A stretch of DNA of 27,842 nucleotides from a virus, in the IMG/VR virus record IMGVR_UViG_3300025872_000246, positions 1 through 27,842 of that record; one strand, 5' to 3'. The notes under the pieces are model-generated. The model did not search any database and was not told the DNA's origin. It was given only the letters and a program-made list of their open reading frames with translations. A program made the translations under genes and the position numbers. Numbering within the stretch: the first letter of the stretch is position 1; each line of letters starts with the position of its first letter. Positions 5,147 to 9,332 of this stretch are shown piece by piece.

Positions 5147-5186
5147 ATTAAAGTTACGATCGTCTAAAGTGTACCTATGGTATGAA
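5147..5186 (+). promoter_or_regulatory. 40-bp promoter/start repeat, copy 5
   Basis: Differs from consensus with T at offset 19, G at 33 and A in place of the final G. Its ATG at 5182-5184 starts the next gene. The invariant left 18 bases are intact. Confidence 0.75.
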
Positions 5187-5472
5187 CATCAACGATCTCC
5201 TCGATTCCATCAAACTCACTGAGGAACTTGCGATGGAAAACTATCAACAACGCAATGGTGTTGTTGATTACCGTTTGGACGGTATTTGCAACCACTACTT
5301 TCCTCTTTATGTTGAGGGCAATCCTTCATACAAAAACGGCGAAGTTTGCCTGACTTGTAAAGTTTCCAAGACTGTAAAAGGTCAATTCCGCTATACTTTC
5401 CAAGTGAATGGTAAGCGTATTGCAGAGAAGCGAATTGCCTCTGAGTTTCTCTCTCTGGGTGCATTTCGCTGA
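5182..5472 (+). CDS. Hypothetical protein, 96 aa
   Basis: The start is embedded in repeat copy 5. A helical N-terminus (MNINDLLDSIKLTEELAMEN) is followed by a beta-rich basic domain with GICNHYFPLYVEG, EVCLTCKVSKTVKGQFRYTF and VNGKRIAEKRIASEF. Three cysteines are present, two of them in C-L-T-C, which is suggestive of a metal site but unsupported by a second C-x-x-C. It is a single-gene cassette between copies 5 and 6. Function unknown. Confidence 0.82.
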   Translation: MNINDLLDSIKLTEELAMENYQQRNGVVDYRLDGICNHYFPLYVEGNPSYKNGEVCLTCKVSKTVKGQFRYTFQVNGKRIAEKRIASEFLSLGAFR

Positions 5473-5474
5473 GA

Positions 5475-5514
5475 ATTAAAGTTACGATCGTCCAAACTGT
5501 ACCTATAGTATGAG
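5475..5514 (+). promoter_or_regulatory. 40-bp promoter/start repeat, copy 6
   Basis: Carries C at offset 23, a variant shared with copies 7 and 8. ATG at 5510-5512 starts the next gene, which also has Met at codons 6 and 9. Confidence 0.75.
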
Positions 5515-5722
5515 CACTTCCCAAATGTCCCAAATGCCTAAAGTCTACGCTGTGATCGGTGGAATTGATTATGAAGGCGAAAACTTCAAATCTCTCCGCT
5601 TGTTTGATTGTTTCTCTGCTGCCACTGCTTATATGAAATGGTTGGAGGAAGTTGATGGTTTCGATTATGCGATCATGGAAACCCGTGAGGTTAATCTGGA
5701 ATCTGCAATCGCAATGAATTAA
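5510..5722 (+). CDS. Hypothetical protein, 70 aa
   Basis: The start is in repeat copy 6; codons 6 and 9 are alternative Met starts. The core looks like beta-alpha-beta: KVYAVIGGIDYEGENFKSLR, then LFDCFSAATAYMKWLEEVDG, then DYAIMETREVNLESAIAMN. Small phage proteins with this VIGG.DYEG...A..Y...L pattern are common and uncharacterised. The stop TAA 5720-5722 lies in repeat copy 7, so the two elements abut exactly. Confidence 0.82.
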   Translation: MSTSQMSQMPKVYAVIGGIDYEGENFKSLRLFDCFSAATAYMKWLEEVDGFDYAIMETREVNLESAIAMN

Positions 5723-5757
5723 AGTTACGATCGTCCAAACTGTACCTGTAGTATCAC
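5718..5757 (+). promoter_or_regulatory. 40-bp promoter/start repeat, copy 7 (start codon lost)
   Basis: This is the only copy without an embedded ATG: offsets 36-38 read ATC, and offset 31 is G, giving TGTAGT. The next gene starts at a separate ATG 16 nt beyond the repeat (5774). It shows that the left part of the element can be kept while the start codon moves. Confidence 0.7.
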
Positions 5758-5773
5758 CACTTCACTTCCTACC

Positions 5774-6097
5774 ATGCGAATCATCGAACGTCAAATGAAT
5801 CAAGCAATTCTCAACAGCGAGAATTGGTGCAATGGTAACACTCAAGTTATCTATTCTCCCGAACGTGATGCCTCTTATGTGTATCTGCACGGCAATCATA
5901 TTGCAACGATTCTAGAGACTTCTCTTGAACTTTACACTTGTGGGTATAAGACAAAAACCACGAAGTCTCGTCTTAATGCTATTCTCTCAGAGCACGGAAA
6001 TGGTGCCCGTATCTTTCAACGAAACTTCGAATGGGTTGTGATTGATACAGACAACAATGATCCGATTCCGTTCACTGAAGGTATGATCCTTAACTGA
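5774..6097 (+). CDS. Conserved phage hypothetical protein, 107 aa
   Basis: ATG 5774 follows a pyrimidine-rich leader (CACTTCACTTCC) and lies downstream of repeat copy 7. The product begins MRIIERQMNQAILNSENWCN, then GNTQVIYSPERDASYVYLHG, NHIATILE, and a basic TKSRLNAILSEHGNGARIFQ, ending in an acidic VIDTDNNDPIPF. The layout R-x-I-E-x-x-M-N-x-A-I ... N-T-x-V ... H-G-x-x-I-A ... T-K-S-R-L-N-A-I matches a family of small phage proteins of unknown function seen in both cyanophages and other phages. Confidence 0.85.
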   Translation: MRIIERQMNQAILNSENWCNGNTQVIYSPERDASYVYLHGNHIATILETSLELYTCGYKTKTTKSRLNAILSEHGNGARIFQRNFEWVVIDTDNNDPIPFTEGMILN

Positions 6098-6110
6098 ACT
6101 TTCTCTCTCT

Positions 6111-6128
6111 CTTAAGTAACACTCACTT
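6111..6128 (+). repeat. 18-bp direct repeat, copy A (CTTAAGTAACACTCACTT)
   Basis: The same 18 bases recur at 7887-7904. Both lie just upstream of a small gene, in a leader that lacks a clear SD sequence. They may be a second, weaker class of shared promoter/leader element. Confidence 0.6.
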
Positions 6129-6135
6129 TCCAAAC

Positions 6136-6312
6136 ATGATGAACCGCGAACAACTCATTTCTGATTATGTTGATCGTATTCTTGATAACATGAGCACCAA
6201 AGATTTGATGCGTATTGTAGGAGATCAACTTGAAGAAAATCTCTCTGGTTATAGCGACGAAGAACTGATTACTGAAGTTCAAGAATACTATCCCGAACTG
6301 ATTGAAGGTTGA
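6136..6312 (+). CDS. Small acidic helical protein, 58 aa, paralogous to the 4063 gene
   Basis: Two in-frame ATGs at 6136 and 6139. The product starts MMNREQLISDYVDRILDNMS, then TKDLMRIVGDQLEENL and DEELITEVQEYYPELIEG. It aligns along its length with the product of 4063-4281, including D-R near the start, M-x-T-K, and E-E-L-I-T...Y-Y-x-E-L. It is predicted all-helical and acidic. It sits downstream of the CTTAAGTAACACTCACTT leader rather than a 40-bp element. Function unknown. Confidence 0.78.
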   Translation: MMNREQLISDYVDRILDNMSTKDLMRIVGDQLEENLSGYSDEELITEVQEYYPELIEG

Positions 6313-6320
6313 TTACTCAA

Positions 6321-6449
6321 ATGTACCTGATTCGTTACCAAACTCCTTATACTCAAGAGTGGAGAGTTCAATCATTTCATACACTTGAAGAAGCAAAAAG
6401 AATGGTTGATTTCTATCGCTCTTGTGGTTCACCTTGTCAGTTAGTTTGA
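6321..6449 (+). CDS. Small hypothetical protein, 42 aa
   Basis: ATG is 8 nt after the previous stop. The product MYLIRYQTPYTQEWRVQSFH continues with TLEEAKRMVDFYRSCGSPCQ and ends LV. The pattern (beta strand, W-x-V, then E-E-A-x-R-M helix) looks like a miniature beta-alpha domain with a Cys-x-x-x-Cys near the end. Its stop shares a base with the next ATG. Function unknown. Confidence 0.72.
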   Translation: MYLIRYQTPYTQEWRVQSFHTLEEAKRMVDFYRSCGSPCQLV

Positions 6450-6595
6450 TGTCCGAAGTTCTCTCTGTCATTGATACTTTAACTGATGAAGAGTTAGAGT
6501 CACTTACTGATGAACAAACCCTTCAACTTGTGATACAAAATGCTTCTCTCCAAAACATCATTCAACGATTCAAAAGTTCTGCCTTTCATTGTTAA
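6449..6595 (+). CDS. Small acidic protein, 48 aa, overlapping the next gene by 56 nt
   Basis: ATG overlaps the previous stop by one base. The product begins MSEVLSVIDTLTDEELESLT, then DEQTLQLVIQNASLQNIIQR, and ends FKSSAFHC. It is predicted helical. Its last 56 nt overlap the 6540 gene in another frame, far more than the 1-8 nt usual here. Either both genes are real or the tail is a fortuitous extension. Function unknown. Confidence 0.65.
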   Translation: MSEVLSVIDTLTDEELESLTDEQTLQLVIQNASLQNIIQRFKSSAFHC

Positions 6596-6776
6596 GAAAG
6601 AGAAAGAATATACTGAAGAAGGTTGTTACTCATTGCATCTATTCTCCCGTACTGTTATCACAAAGGAAGGGAAAAAGTATCGTTATCTACCTCTCAGATT
6701 TGAAGGAGAGGAAGCACGTTTCAAGCAAAGAAAGGATGCAGAAGATTATGCAAGGTACAGATTAGCACTTGATTGA
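6540..6776 (+). CDS. Small basic hypothetical protein, 78 aa
   Basis: The only Met in a usable position is at 6540, inside the previous gene, so the 56-nt overlap is accepted. The product starts MLLSKTSFNDSKVLPFIVKK, has a beta-rich middle (YTEEGCYSLHLFSRTVITKE), then YRYLPLRFEGEEARFKQRKD and a helical end (AEDYARYRLALD). It is the last gene before the terminator at 6785-6812. No family recognised; the beta then alpha layout suggests a compact single domain. Confidence 0.72.
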   Translation: MLLSKTSFNDSKVLPFIVKKEKEYTEEGCYSLHLFSRTVITKEGKKYRYLPLRFEGEEARFKQRKDAEDYARYRLALD

Positions 6777-6784
6777 TATAAGAC

Positions 6785-6812
6785 AAAGACCCTATGTAAA
6801 GGGTCTTTTTTT
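6785..6812 (+). terminator. Rho-independent terminator closing the small-gene field
   Basis: AAAGACCC (6785-6792) pairs with GGGTCTTT (6801-6808) over 8 bp with an 8-nt loop, and the run of eight T at 6805-6812 overlaps the stem end. It follows the last gene of the region by 8 nt and precedes the non-coding origin-like stretch. Confidence 0.88.
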
Positions 6813-6837
6813 ATGCCTAAAAGCATGAAATAACGTT

Positions 6838-6875
6838 AAAAAGGTATTAAAAACGATTAAAAATGTATTAAAAAA
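6838..6875 (+). other. Four A-tracts in helical phase, candidate unwinding/bending element
   Basis: A-runs of 5, 5, 5 and 6 begin at 6838, 6849, 6859 and 6870, so the spacings are 11, 10 and 11 bp. Each run is preceded by TT. This phasing with the helix should bend DNA, and the very low GC should make it easy to melt. It lies directly beside the three iterons at 6899-6961. Confidence 0.6.
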
Positions 6876-6898
6876 TATAGTTGTCTTTTTAACATGCC

Positions 6899-6961
6899 TG
6901 TGGAAAAGTATGTTAAATGTGTGGAAAAAGGTGTTATCTCTGTGGAAAAAGTGTGTGAATA
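6899..6961 (-). repeat. Three 21-bp iterons with DnaA-box-like cores, candidate replication origin
   Basis: TGTGGAAAA occurs at 6899-6907, 6920-6928 and 6941-6949, exactly 21 bp apart. The minus-strand reading is TTTTCCACA, which is the form of the DnaA box I know for cyanobacteria (E. coli TTATCCACA). The spacer sequences differ, but the boxes stay in phase on one DNA face (two helical turns). With the phased A-tracts next to them, this is the classical arrangement of an origin. The surrounding stretch 6777-7154 contains no supportable gene. Confidence 0.55.
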
Positions 6962-6996
6962 CCTTATAAATGTGCTGGGTGTTTGTGATCTAAGCG

Positions 6997-7026
6997 AGCA
7001 TAACATAAGGACCGCACTTCTGTCAA
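6997..7026 (-). promoter_or_regulatory. Possible leftward promoter facing the iterons
   Basis: On the minus strand TTGACA (7026-7021) is followed after 18 nt by TATGCT (7002-6997). No minus-strand gene lies to the left, so if active it would produce an RNA running into the iterons and A-tracts. The -10 match is only 4 of 6. Confidence 0.3.
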
Positions 7027-7078
7027 CTCCGGGGTCACAAAATCCTCACAATCCCCGTGCCACAATATAAACCGTCCA

Positions 7079-7086
7079 CATAAATA
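7079..7086 (+). promoter_or_regulatory. Possible late-promoter motif CATAAATA
   Basis: Fits the T4-like late-promoter pattern NATAAATA. It is 68 nt upstream of the ATG at 7155, further than the 18-22 nt seen for the other late-type motifs here, so it is weaker evidence. Confidence 0.3.
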
Positions 7087-7097
7087 CCCCACAGGAC

Positions 7098-7126
7098 TTG
7101 ACAAGTTCTCCCAGGCATCTTAGAGT
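7098..7126 (+). promoter_or_regulatory. Sigma70-type promoter for the 7155 gene
   Basis: A perfect -35 TTGACA (7098-7103), a 17-nt spacer and the -10-like TAGAGT (7121-7126) lie 28 nt before the ATG at 7155. The next gene has a clear GGAG ribosome site at 7144-7147. This is the best host-type promoter in the left half. Confidence 0.6.
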
Positions 7127-7154
7127 ATTTCACATACACCAACGGAGCGTACTT

Positions 7155-7328
7155 ATGTCAGTTGCATTTCAACAAGCGCAGAAGCAGCGTTATAGGATCA
7201 CTCTGGATCTATCAGTGTTCGGTGACTTCGACCCACATCAGATTGATTGGGAGAAGTTATTCAAGTTGGAACCTGCAGAGAAGTGTGATGCTTACGTTGA
7301 GGACCTAAGTACACCTGACCGTTGGTAA
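7155..7328 (+). CDS. Conserved small cyanophage protein, 57 aa
   Basis: I chose ATG 7155 because GGAG lies 7 nt upstream and a promoter precedes it; an in-frame TTG at 7098 is the -35 box itself. The product begins MSVAFQQAQKQRYRITLDLS, then VFGDFDPHQIDWEKLFKLEP and an acidic end YVEDLSTPDRW. The RYRITLDLSVFGDFDPHQI segment resembles a small conserved cyanophage protein without assigned role. It lies between the origin-like region and repeat copy 8. Confidence 0.8.
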   Translation: MSVAFQQAQKQRYRITLDLSVFGDFDPHQIDWEKLFKLEPAEKCDAYVEDLSTPDRW

Positions 7329-7338
7329 TTTGGTTGGT

Positions 7339-7378
7339 ATTAAAGTTACGATCGTCTAAACTGTACCTATAGTATGAG
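7339..7378 (+). promoter_or_regulatory. 40-bp promoter/start repeat, copy 8
   Basis: This copy has T at offset 19 and C at 23. It stands apart from the other seven, on the far side of the origin-like region. Its embedded ATG at 7374 is in frame with, but 45 nt upstream of, the more likely start at 7419. Confidence 0.75.
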
Positions 7379-7418
7379 GGGCAGACAACCCGCCCCGCTA
7401 ACACTCAAGACGTACCAA

Positions 7419-7664
7419 ATGACTGTCACTTTTCAAACCAACGCTCTGGACATTTCCTATAACGGTTGGGAGAATTATGAGACCTGGAATGTTGCACTCT
7501 GGATCAACAATACTGAGGGTTTGTATAACCTGGCACGTCAGTGTGGTGATTATCAAACCTTCTGTGATTGCATGGGTTCTGATGCAGTAACTGGTGATGG
7601 GGTTTCTTATACTGACCCGAAGGTAAATGCGATTCAGATTAACTCTGACGTGTTTGACTTCTGA
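7419..7664 (+). CDS. Small phage protein with NYETWNVALWI motif, 81 aa
   Basis: I chose ATG 7419, since the protein similarity begins there; the ATG at 7374 inside repeat copy 8 would add 15 residues of unusual Arg/Pro-rich sequence. The product starts MTVTFQTNALDISYNGWENY and contains ETWNVALWINNTEGLYNLAR, a motif found in a widespread family of small phage and bacterial proteins of unknown function. The C-terminal half is polar and Asp-rich. The N-terminus resembles that of the 2064 gene. A GGGGC/GCCCC hairpin (7378-7396) lies in the leader. Confidence 0.8.
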   Translation: MTVTFQTNALDISYNGWENYETWNVALWINNTEGLYNLARQCGDYQTFCDCMGSDAVTGDGVSYTDPKVNAIQINSDVFDF

Positions 7665-7678
7665 GTTATACTTAAGGA

Positions 7679-7699
7679 CCACACAGTTCACTTCACTTT
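7679..7699 (+). repeat. Leader repeat, CACACAGTTCA followed by pyrimidine-rich stretch, copy A
   Basis: The leader of the 7708 gene contains CACACAGTTCACTTCACTTT. A near copy, CACACAGTTCATTACACTTT, lies at 8496-8516 before the 8526 gene. Neither leader has a good SD sequence, so this may be a shared start-region element. Confidence 0.5.
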
Positions 7700-7707
7700 T
7701 TCTCCAA

Positions 7708-7878
7708 ATGTCTCAACTCCGTTACAACTTCCAGACTGGTCAATATGAACCTCTGCCTGAGTATCTTCAGACTCCCGCTTATGATCAGGACTTTGACGAT
7801 TACTATACTGCAGAGGACTATGATCGCCGTGCTGCAGAACGTGACGGGTGGACGAGTTCTGTATGGGATGGGCGCTGA
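7708..7878 (+). CDS. Small acidic Tyr-rich protein, 56 aa
   Basis: I chose ATG 7708, downstream of the shared leader motif; the longer in-frame extension overlaps the previous gene and looks non-coding. The product starts MSQLRYNFQTGQYEPLPEYL, then is dominated by Asp and Tyr (QDFDDYYTAEDYDRRAAERD) and ends GWTSSVWDGR. It is probably intrinsically disordered in part. Function unknown. Confidence 0.72.
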   Translation: MSQLRYNFQTGQYEPLPEYLQTPAYDQDFDDYYTAEDYDRRAAERDGWTSSVWDGR

Positions 7879-7886
7879 TTTGCCCG

Positions 7887-7904
7887 CTTAAGTAACACTC
7901 ACTT
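7887..7904 (+). repeat. 18-bp direct repeat, copy B (CTTAAGTAACACTCACTT)
   Basis: Second copy of the element at 6111-6128, 27 nt upstream of the ATG at 7931. In copy A the distance to the ATG is 7 nt, so the spacing is not fixed. Confidence 0.6.
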
Positions 7905-7930
7905 CTTCAGTCCTTAAATTACACTGCGTC

Positions 7931-8143
7931 ATGAACATCACCAAGATGACTAACCTGGACCTGGCAATTGCTGAGGCACAAGGTAAAGTTAAGGTCACAC
8001 GGTTGGCAACACGTAAACCCCGTAAATCCGAACTTGTGATGACACGGGTTGGAGGATGTGGCACCCGATTCTATGCTGCAACTGGTAAGGGTAGGAATGG
8101 CATTGAGCAGGAACTTCGTATCCGTGCTGTTGCTAACTCCTGA
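7931..8143 (+). CDS. Small basic hypothetical protein, 70 aa
   Basis: The product starts MNITKMTNLDLAIAEAQGKV and has a strongly basic middle (RLATRKPRKSELVMTRVGGC) with Gly-rich GTRFYAATGKGRNG and an acidic/basic end. Met at codon 6 is another possible start. The charge suggests nucleic-acid binding, which is inference. It has its own leader containing the 18-bp repeat. No family recognised. Confidence 0.76.
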   Translation: MNITKMTNLDLAIAEAQGKVKVTRLATRKPRKSELVMTRVGGCGTRFYAATGKGRNGIEQELRIRAVANS

Positions 8144-8157
8144 TCAGTAAGCATCAG

Positions 8158-8200
8158 TGAACGGGAATAAGATGCGCCCTATAAAGACACTTACCGTTCA
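8158..8200 (+). promoter_or_regulatory. Inverted repeat TGAACGG/CCGTTCA flanking a TATAAA
   Basis: TGAACGG (8158-8164) is inverted at CCGTTCA (8194-8200), with a TATAAA (8180-8185) in the loop region. It lies 14 nt before the ATG at 8214. It could be an operator around a promoter or a stem-loop leader. The function is not established. Confidence 0.35.
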
Positions 8201-8213
8201 TTCTTAACTAACA

Positions 8214-8399
8214 ATGAAGATCGCAACTCCCTCCACTCCTGCTGATACGTTCTACTTCAACGTTGATCTGCGTGATGTTATGACAAAGATGCAGGATGAG
8301 AACACTGCAATCCTAGAAATCTCTCTGTTCCGTTATTACATTGGTCTGTATGATGGGTGTATTCAATGGGGCAAAGTTGATGAGGAAGGTTATCTCTAA
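8214..8399 (+). CDS. Small hypothetical protein, 61 aa
   Basis: ATG at 8214. The product begins MKIATPSTPADTFYFNVDLR, then DVMTKMQDENTAILEISLFR and YYIGLYDGCIQWGKVDEEGY. The alternating hydrophobic pattern suggests a small beta-rich domain. It is soluble, with a single cysteine. It is preceded by the TGAACGG inverted repeat and followed by a 126-nt spacer. Function unknown. Confidence 0.75.
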   Translation: MKIATPSTPADTFYFNVDLRDVMTKMQDENTAILEISLFRYYIGLYDGCIQWGKVDEEGYL

Positions 8400-8495
8400 T
8401 TGATTGATACTCCTGTCACATGAGTATAAACTAGGCACGCTCCAGGAACTAGCACAACTGCTAGAATGAGGGAACTAGGGGCGCCCTCACAACAC

Positions 8496-8516
8496 ACACA
8501 GTTCATTACACTTTTC
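8496..8516 (+). repeat. Leader repeat, CACACAGTTCA followed by pyrimidine-rich stretch, copy B
   Basis: Near copy of the 7679-7699 leader element, placed 9 nt before the ATG at 8526. The intervening bases are pyrimidine-rich and contain no SD sequence. Confidence 0.5.
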
Positions 8517-8525
8517 TTCTTCATT

Positions 8526-8666
8526 ATGTCCAAGTCTGTGATGCTTTCCCTGCTGGCACAAGGTAACACTGGCGATGAGATTCTGTCCATTCTGGATACT
8601 CTCACCGCTGATAATGTTGCTGATGATTCTGATAGCATGGGCACTCTGAATCCGATTGAATTCTGA
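8526..8666 (+). CDS. Conserved small phage protein (QGNTGDEIL family), 46 aa
   Basis: I chose ATG 8526 because the family sequence begins there; a longer frame from 8466 covers the leader repeat. The product begins MSKSVMLSLLAQGNTGDEIL, continues SILDTLTADNVADD and ends TLNPIEF. The MLSLLAQGNTG.EIL.ILD pattern occurs in many small uncharacterised phage proteins from several phage groups. It is followed by the structured intergenic region at 8667-8868. Confidence 0.82.
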   Translation: MSKSVMLSLLAQGNTGDEILSILDTLTADNVADDSDSMGTLNPIEF

Positions 8667-8676
8667 TAGCAACTGT

Positions 8677-8704
8677 GCGCCCTCTGGTTGACACTGGAGG
8701 GCGC
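8677..8704 (+). terminator. GC-rich hairpin after the 8526 gene, possible terminator
   Basis: GCGCCCTC (8677-8684) pairs with GAGGGCGC (8697-8704), an 8-bp perfect stem with a 12-nt loop. What follows is TTATGTTATG rather than a strong T-run, so termination may be weak. The -35 box of the next promoter lies in its loop. Confidence 0.5.
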
Positions 8705-8716
8705 TTATGTTATGCT
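8688..8716 (+). promoter_or_regulatory. Sigma70-type promoter overlapping the hairpin
   Basis: TTGACA (8688-8693) is perfect, the spacer is 17 nt, and the -10-like TATGCT is at 8711-8716. Transcription would start near 8723. The first gene downstream is at 8869, so the transcript would have a leader of roughly 145 nt containing the GC-rich palindrome. Confidence 0.5.
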
Positions 8717-8763
8717 TTGGCAGTGATGCGAATCGGCAGTTAATCCTGGCGGTTTGTTATAGG

Positions 8764-8775
8764 CGCCGCGCGGCG
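8764..8775 (+). repeat. 12-bp perfect GC palindrome in a structured leader
   Basis: CGCCGCGCGGCG equals its own reverse complement. It lies in GGCGCCGCGCGGCGTTGCGC, far more GC-rich than the surrounding phage DNA. GGCGCCGC recurs at 8884-8891 within the start of the 8869 gene. Confidence 0.6.
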
Positions 8776-8816
8776 TTGCGCCCCCGTATAAAAAAGCGAA
8801 ACTACCCTAACCTACA

Positions 8817-8845
8817 GAGGTGACAATTTGACCTCTAAATGTCAC
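8817..8845 (+). promoter_or_regulatory. Two overlapping inverted repeats with a late-motif-like CTAAATG
   Basis: GAGGT (8817-8821) can pair with ACCTC (8831-8835), or GTGACA (8820-8825) with TGTCAC (8840-8845); the two cannot form together. CTAAATG at 8835-8841 resembles the CTAAATA late motif, one base off. The next ATG is 27 nt downstream. Confidence 0.4.
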
Positions 8846-8868
8846 TCTCTTAAAATTTTTCCGGAAGT

Positions 8869-9027
8869 ATGAAAGAATCTAAAAGGCGCCGCAGAGAACC
8901 TTACTGGAATTTCTGGAAAGTTATACTTGCAGGTTGGATAATCAGATATCCAAAGCAAATGGGAAGAATTATATTCATCCCCCTTGGATTTTTGATAATA
9001 CTGATATATAATGCAATAGTGAAATAA
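8869..9027 (+). CDS. Small single-pass membrane protein, 52 aa
   Basis: ATG at 8869 follows the structured leader. A basic head (KESKRRRREPYW) is followed by a moderately hydrophobic stretch (FWKVILAGWIIRYP) and then a clear membrane helix (IIFIPLGFLIILIYNAIV) reaching the C-terminus. The arginine cluster predicts a cytoplasmic N-terminus. This is the first gene with the AT-rich late-gene codon style. Function unknown; similar short membrane proteins occur at this position in related phages. Confidence 0.75.
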   Translation: MKESKRRRREPYWNFWKVILAGWIIRYPKQMGRIIFIPLGFLIILIYNAIVK

Positions 9028-9063
9028 GTTCACTTGAAAAAATTCCGGAAATATTTTTTTTAT

Positions 9064-9282
9064 ATGGAAAAGATCTATCACATATATGCAAAGAATCAGT
9101 GTTTATTTCATTCTTTGAAGGAAGAAGAGTTTAAGAAGACTTGGAATACCTTACATCAGATGGTTGGAGTAATGAAGACTGATTATAGTGTAGATGATCT
9201 GAATTTCATAGAACTCTCAAATAATATTGGAGGTGGTGGAAATAATGAGTCATCAGATCCACAAGGAAGTCCATCATATTGA
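9064..9282 (+). CDS. Conserved cyanophage protein, 72 aa
   Basis: I chose ATG 9064, since the conserved part begins there; an in-frame TTG at 9034 would add ten residues. The product starts MEKIYHIYAKNQCLFHSLKE, then EEFKKTWNTLHQMVGVMKTD, a short acidic region, and a disordered Gly/Asn/Ser tail. The YHIYAKN.CL.H.L.EEEF..TWN.L..MVG.MKTDY pattern is familiar from cyanomyoviruses, where it lies near baseplate genes. No assigned function. Confidence 0.85.
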   Translation: MEKIYHIYAKNQCLFHSLKEEEFKKTWNTLHQMVGVMKTDYSVDDLNFIELSNNIGGGGNNESSDPQGSPSY

Positions 9283-9332
9283 CAACGCATATATAGACTG
9301 TTAAAATTGAATTTGAAGGTTTATTAAACTTT

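Noticed and set aside
7098-7154. An upstream TTG start for the 7155 gene
   Set aside because: The TTG is part of the TTGACA promoter box and would lie before any transcript from that promoter. The ATG at 7155 has a good GGAG upstream.
331-7378. The eight repeats as a CRISPR array
   Set aside because: Spacing between copies ranges from about 240 bp to 1.7 kb and is filled with genes, not short unique spacers. No cas genes are present.
8717-8780. A tRNA or other structured RNA gene in the boundary
   Set aside because: No acceptor stem, anticodon arm and T-loop could be placed together on either strand. Only hairpins and a palindrome are supportable.
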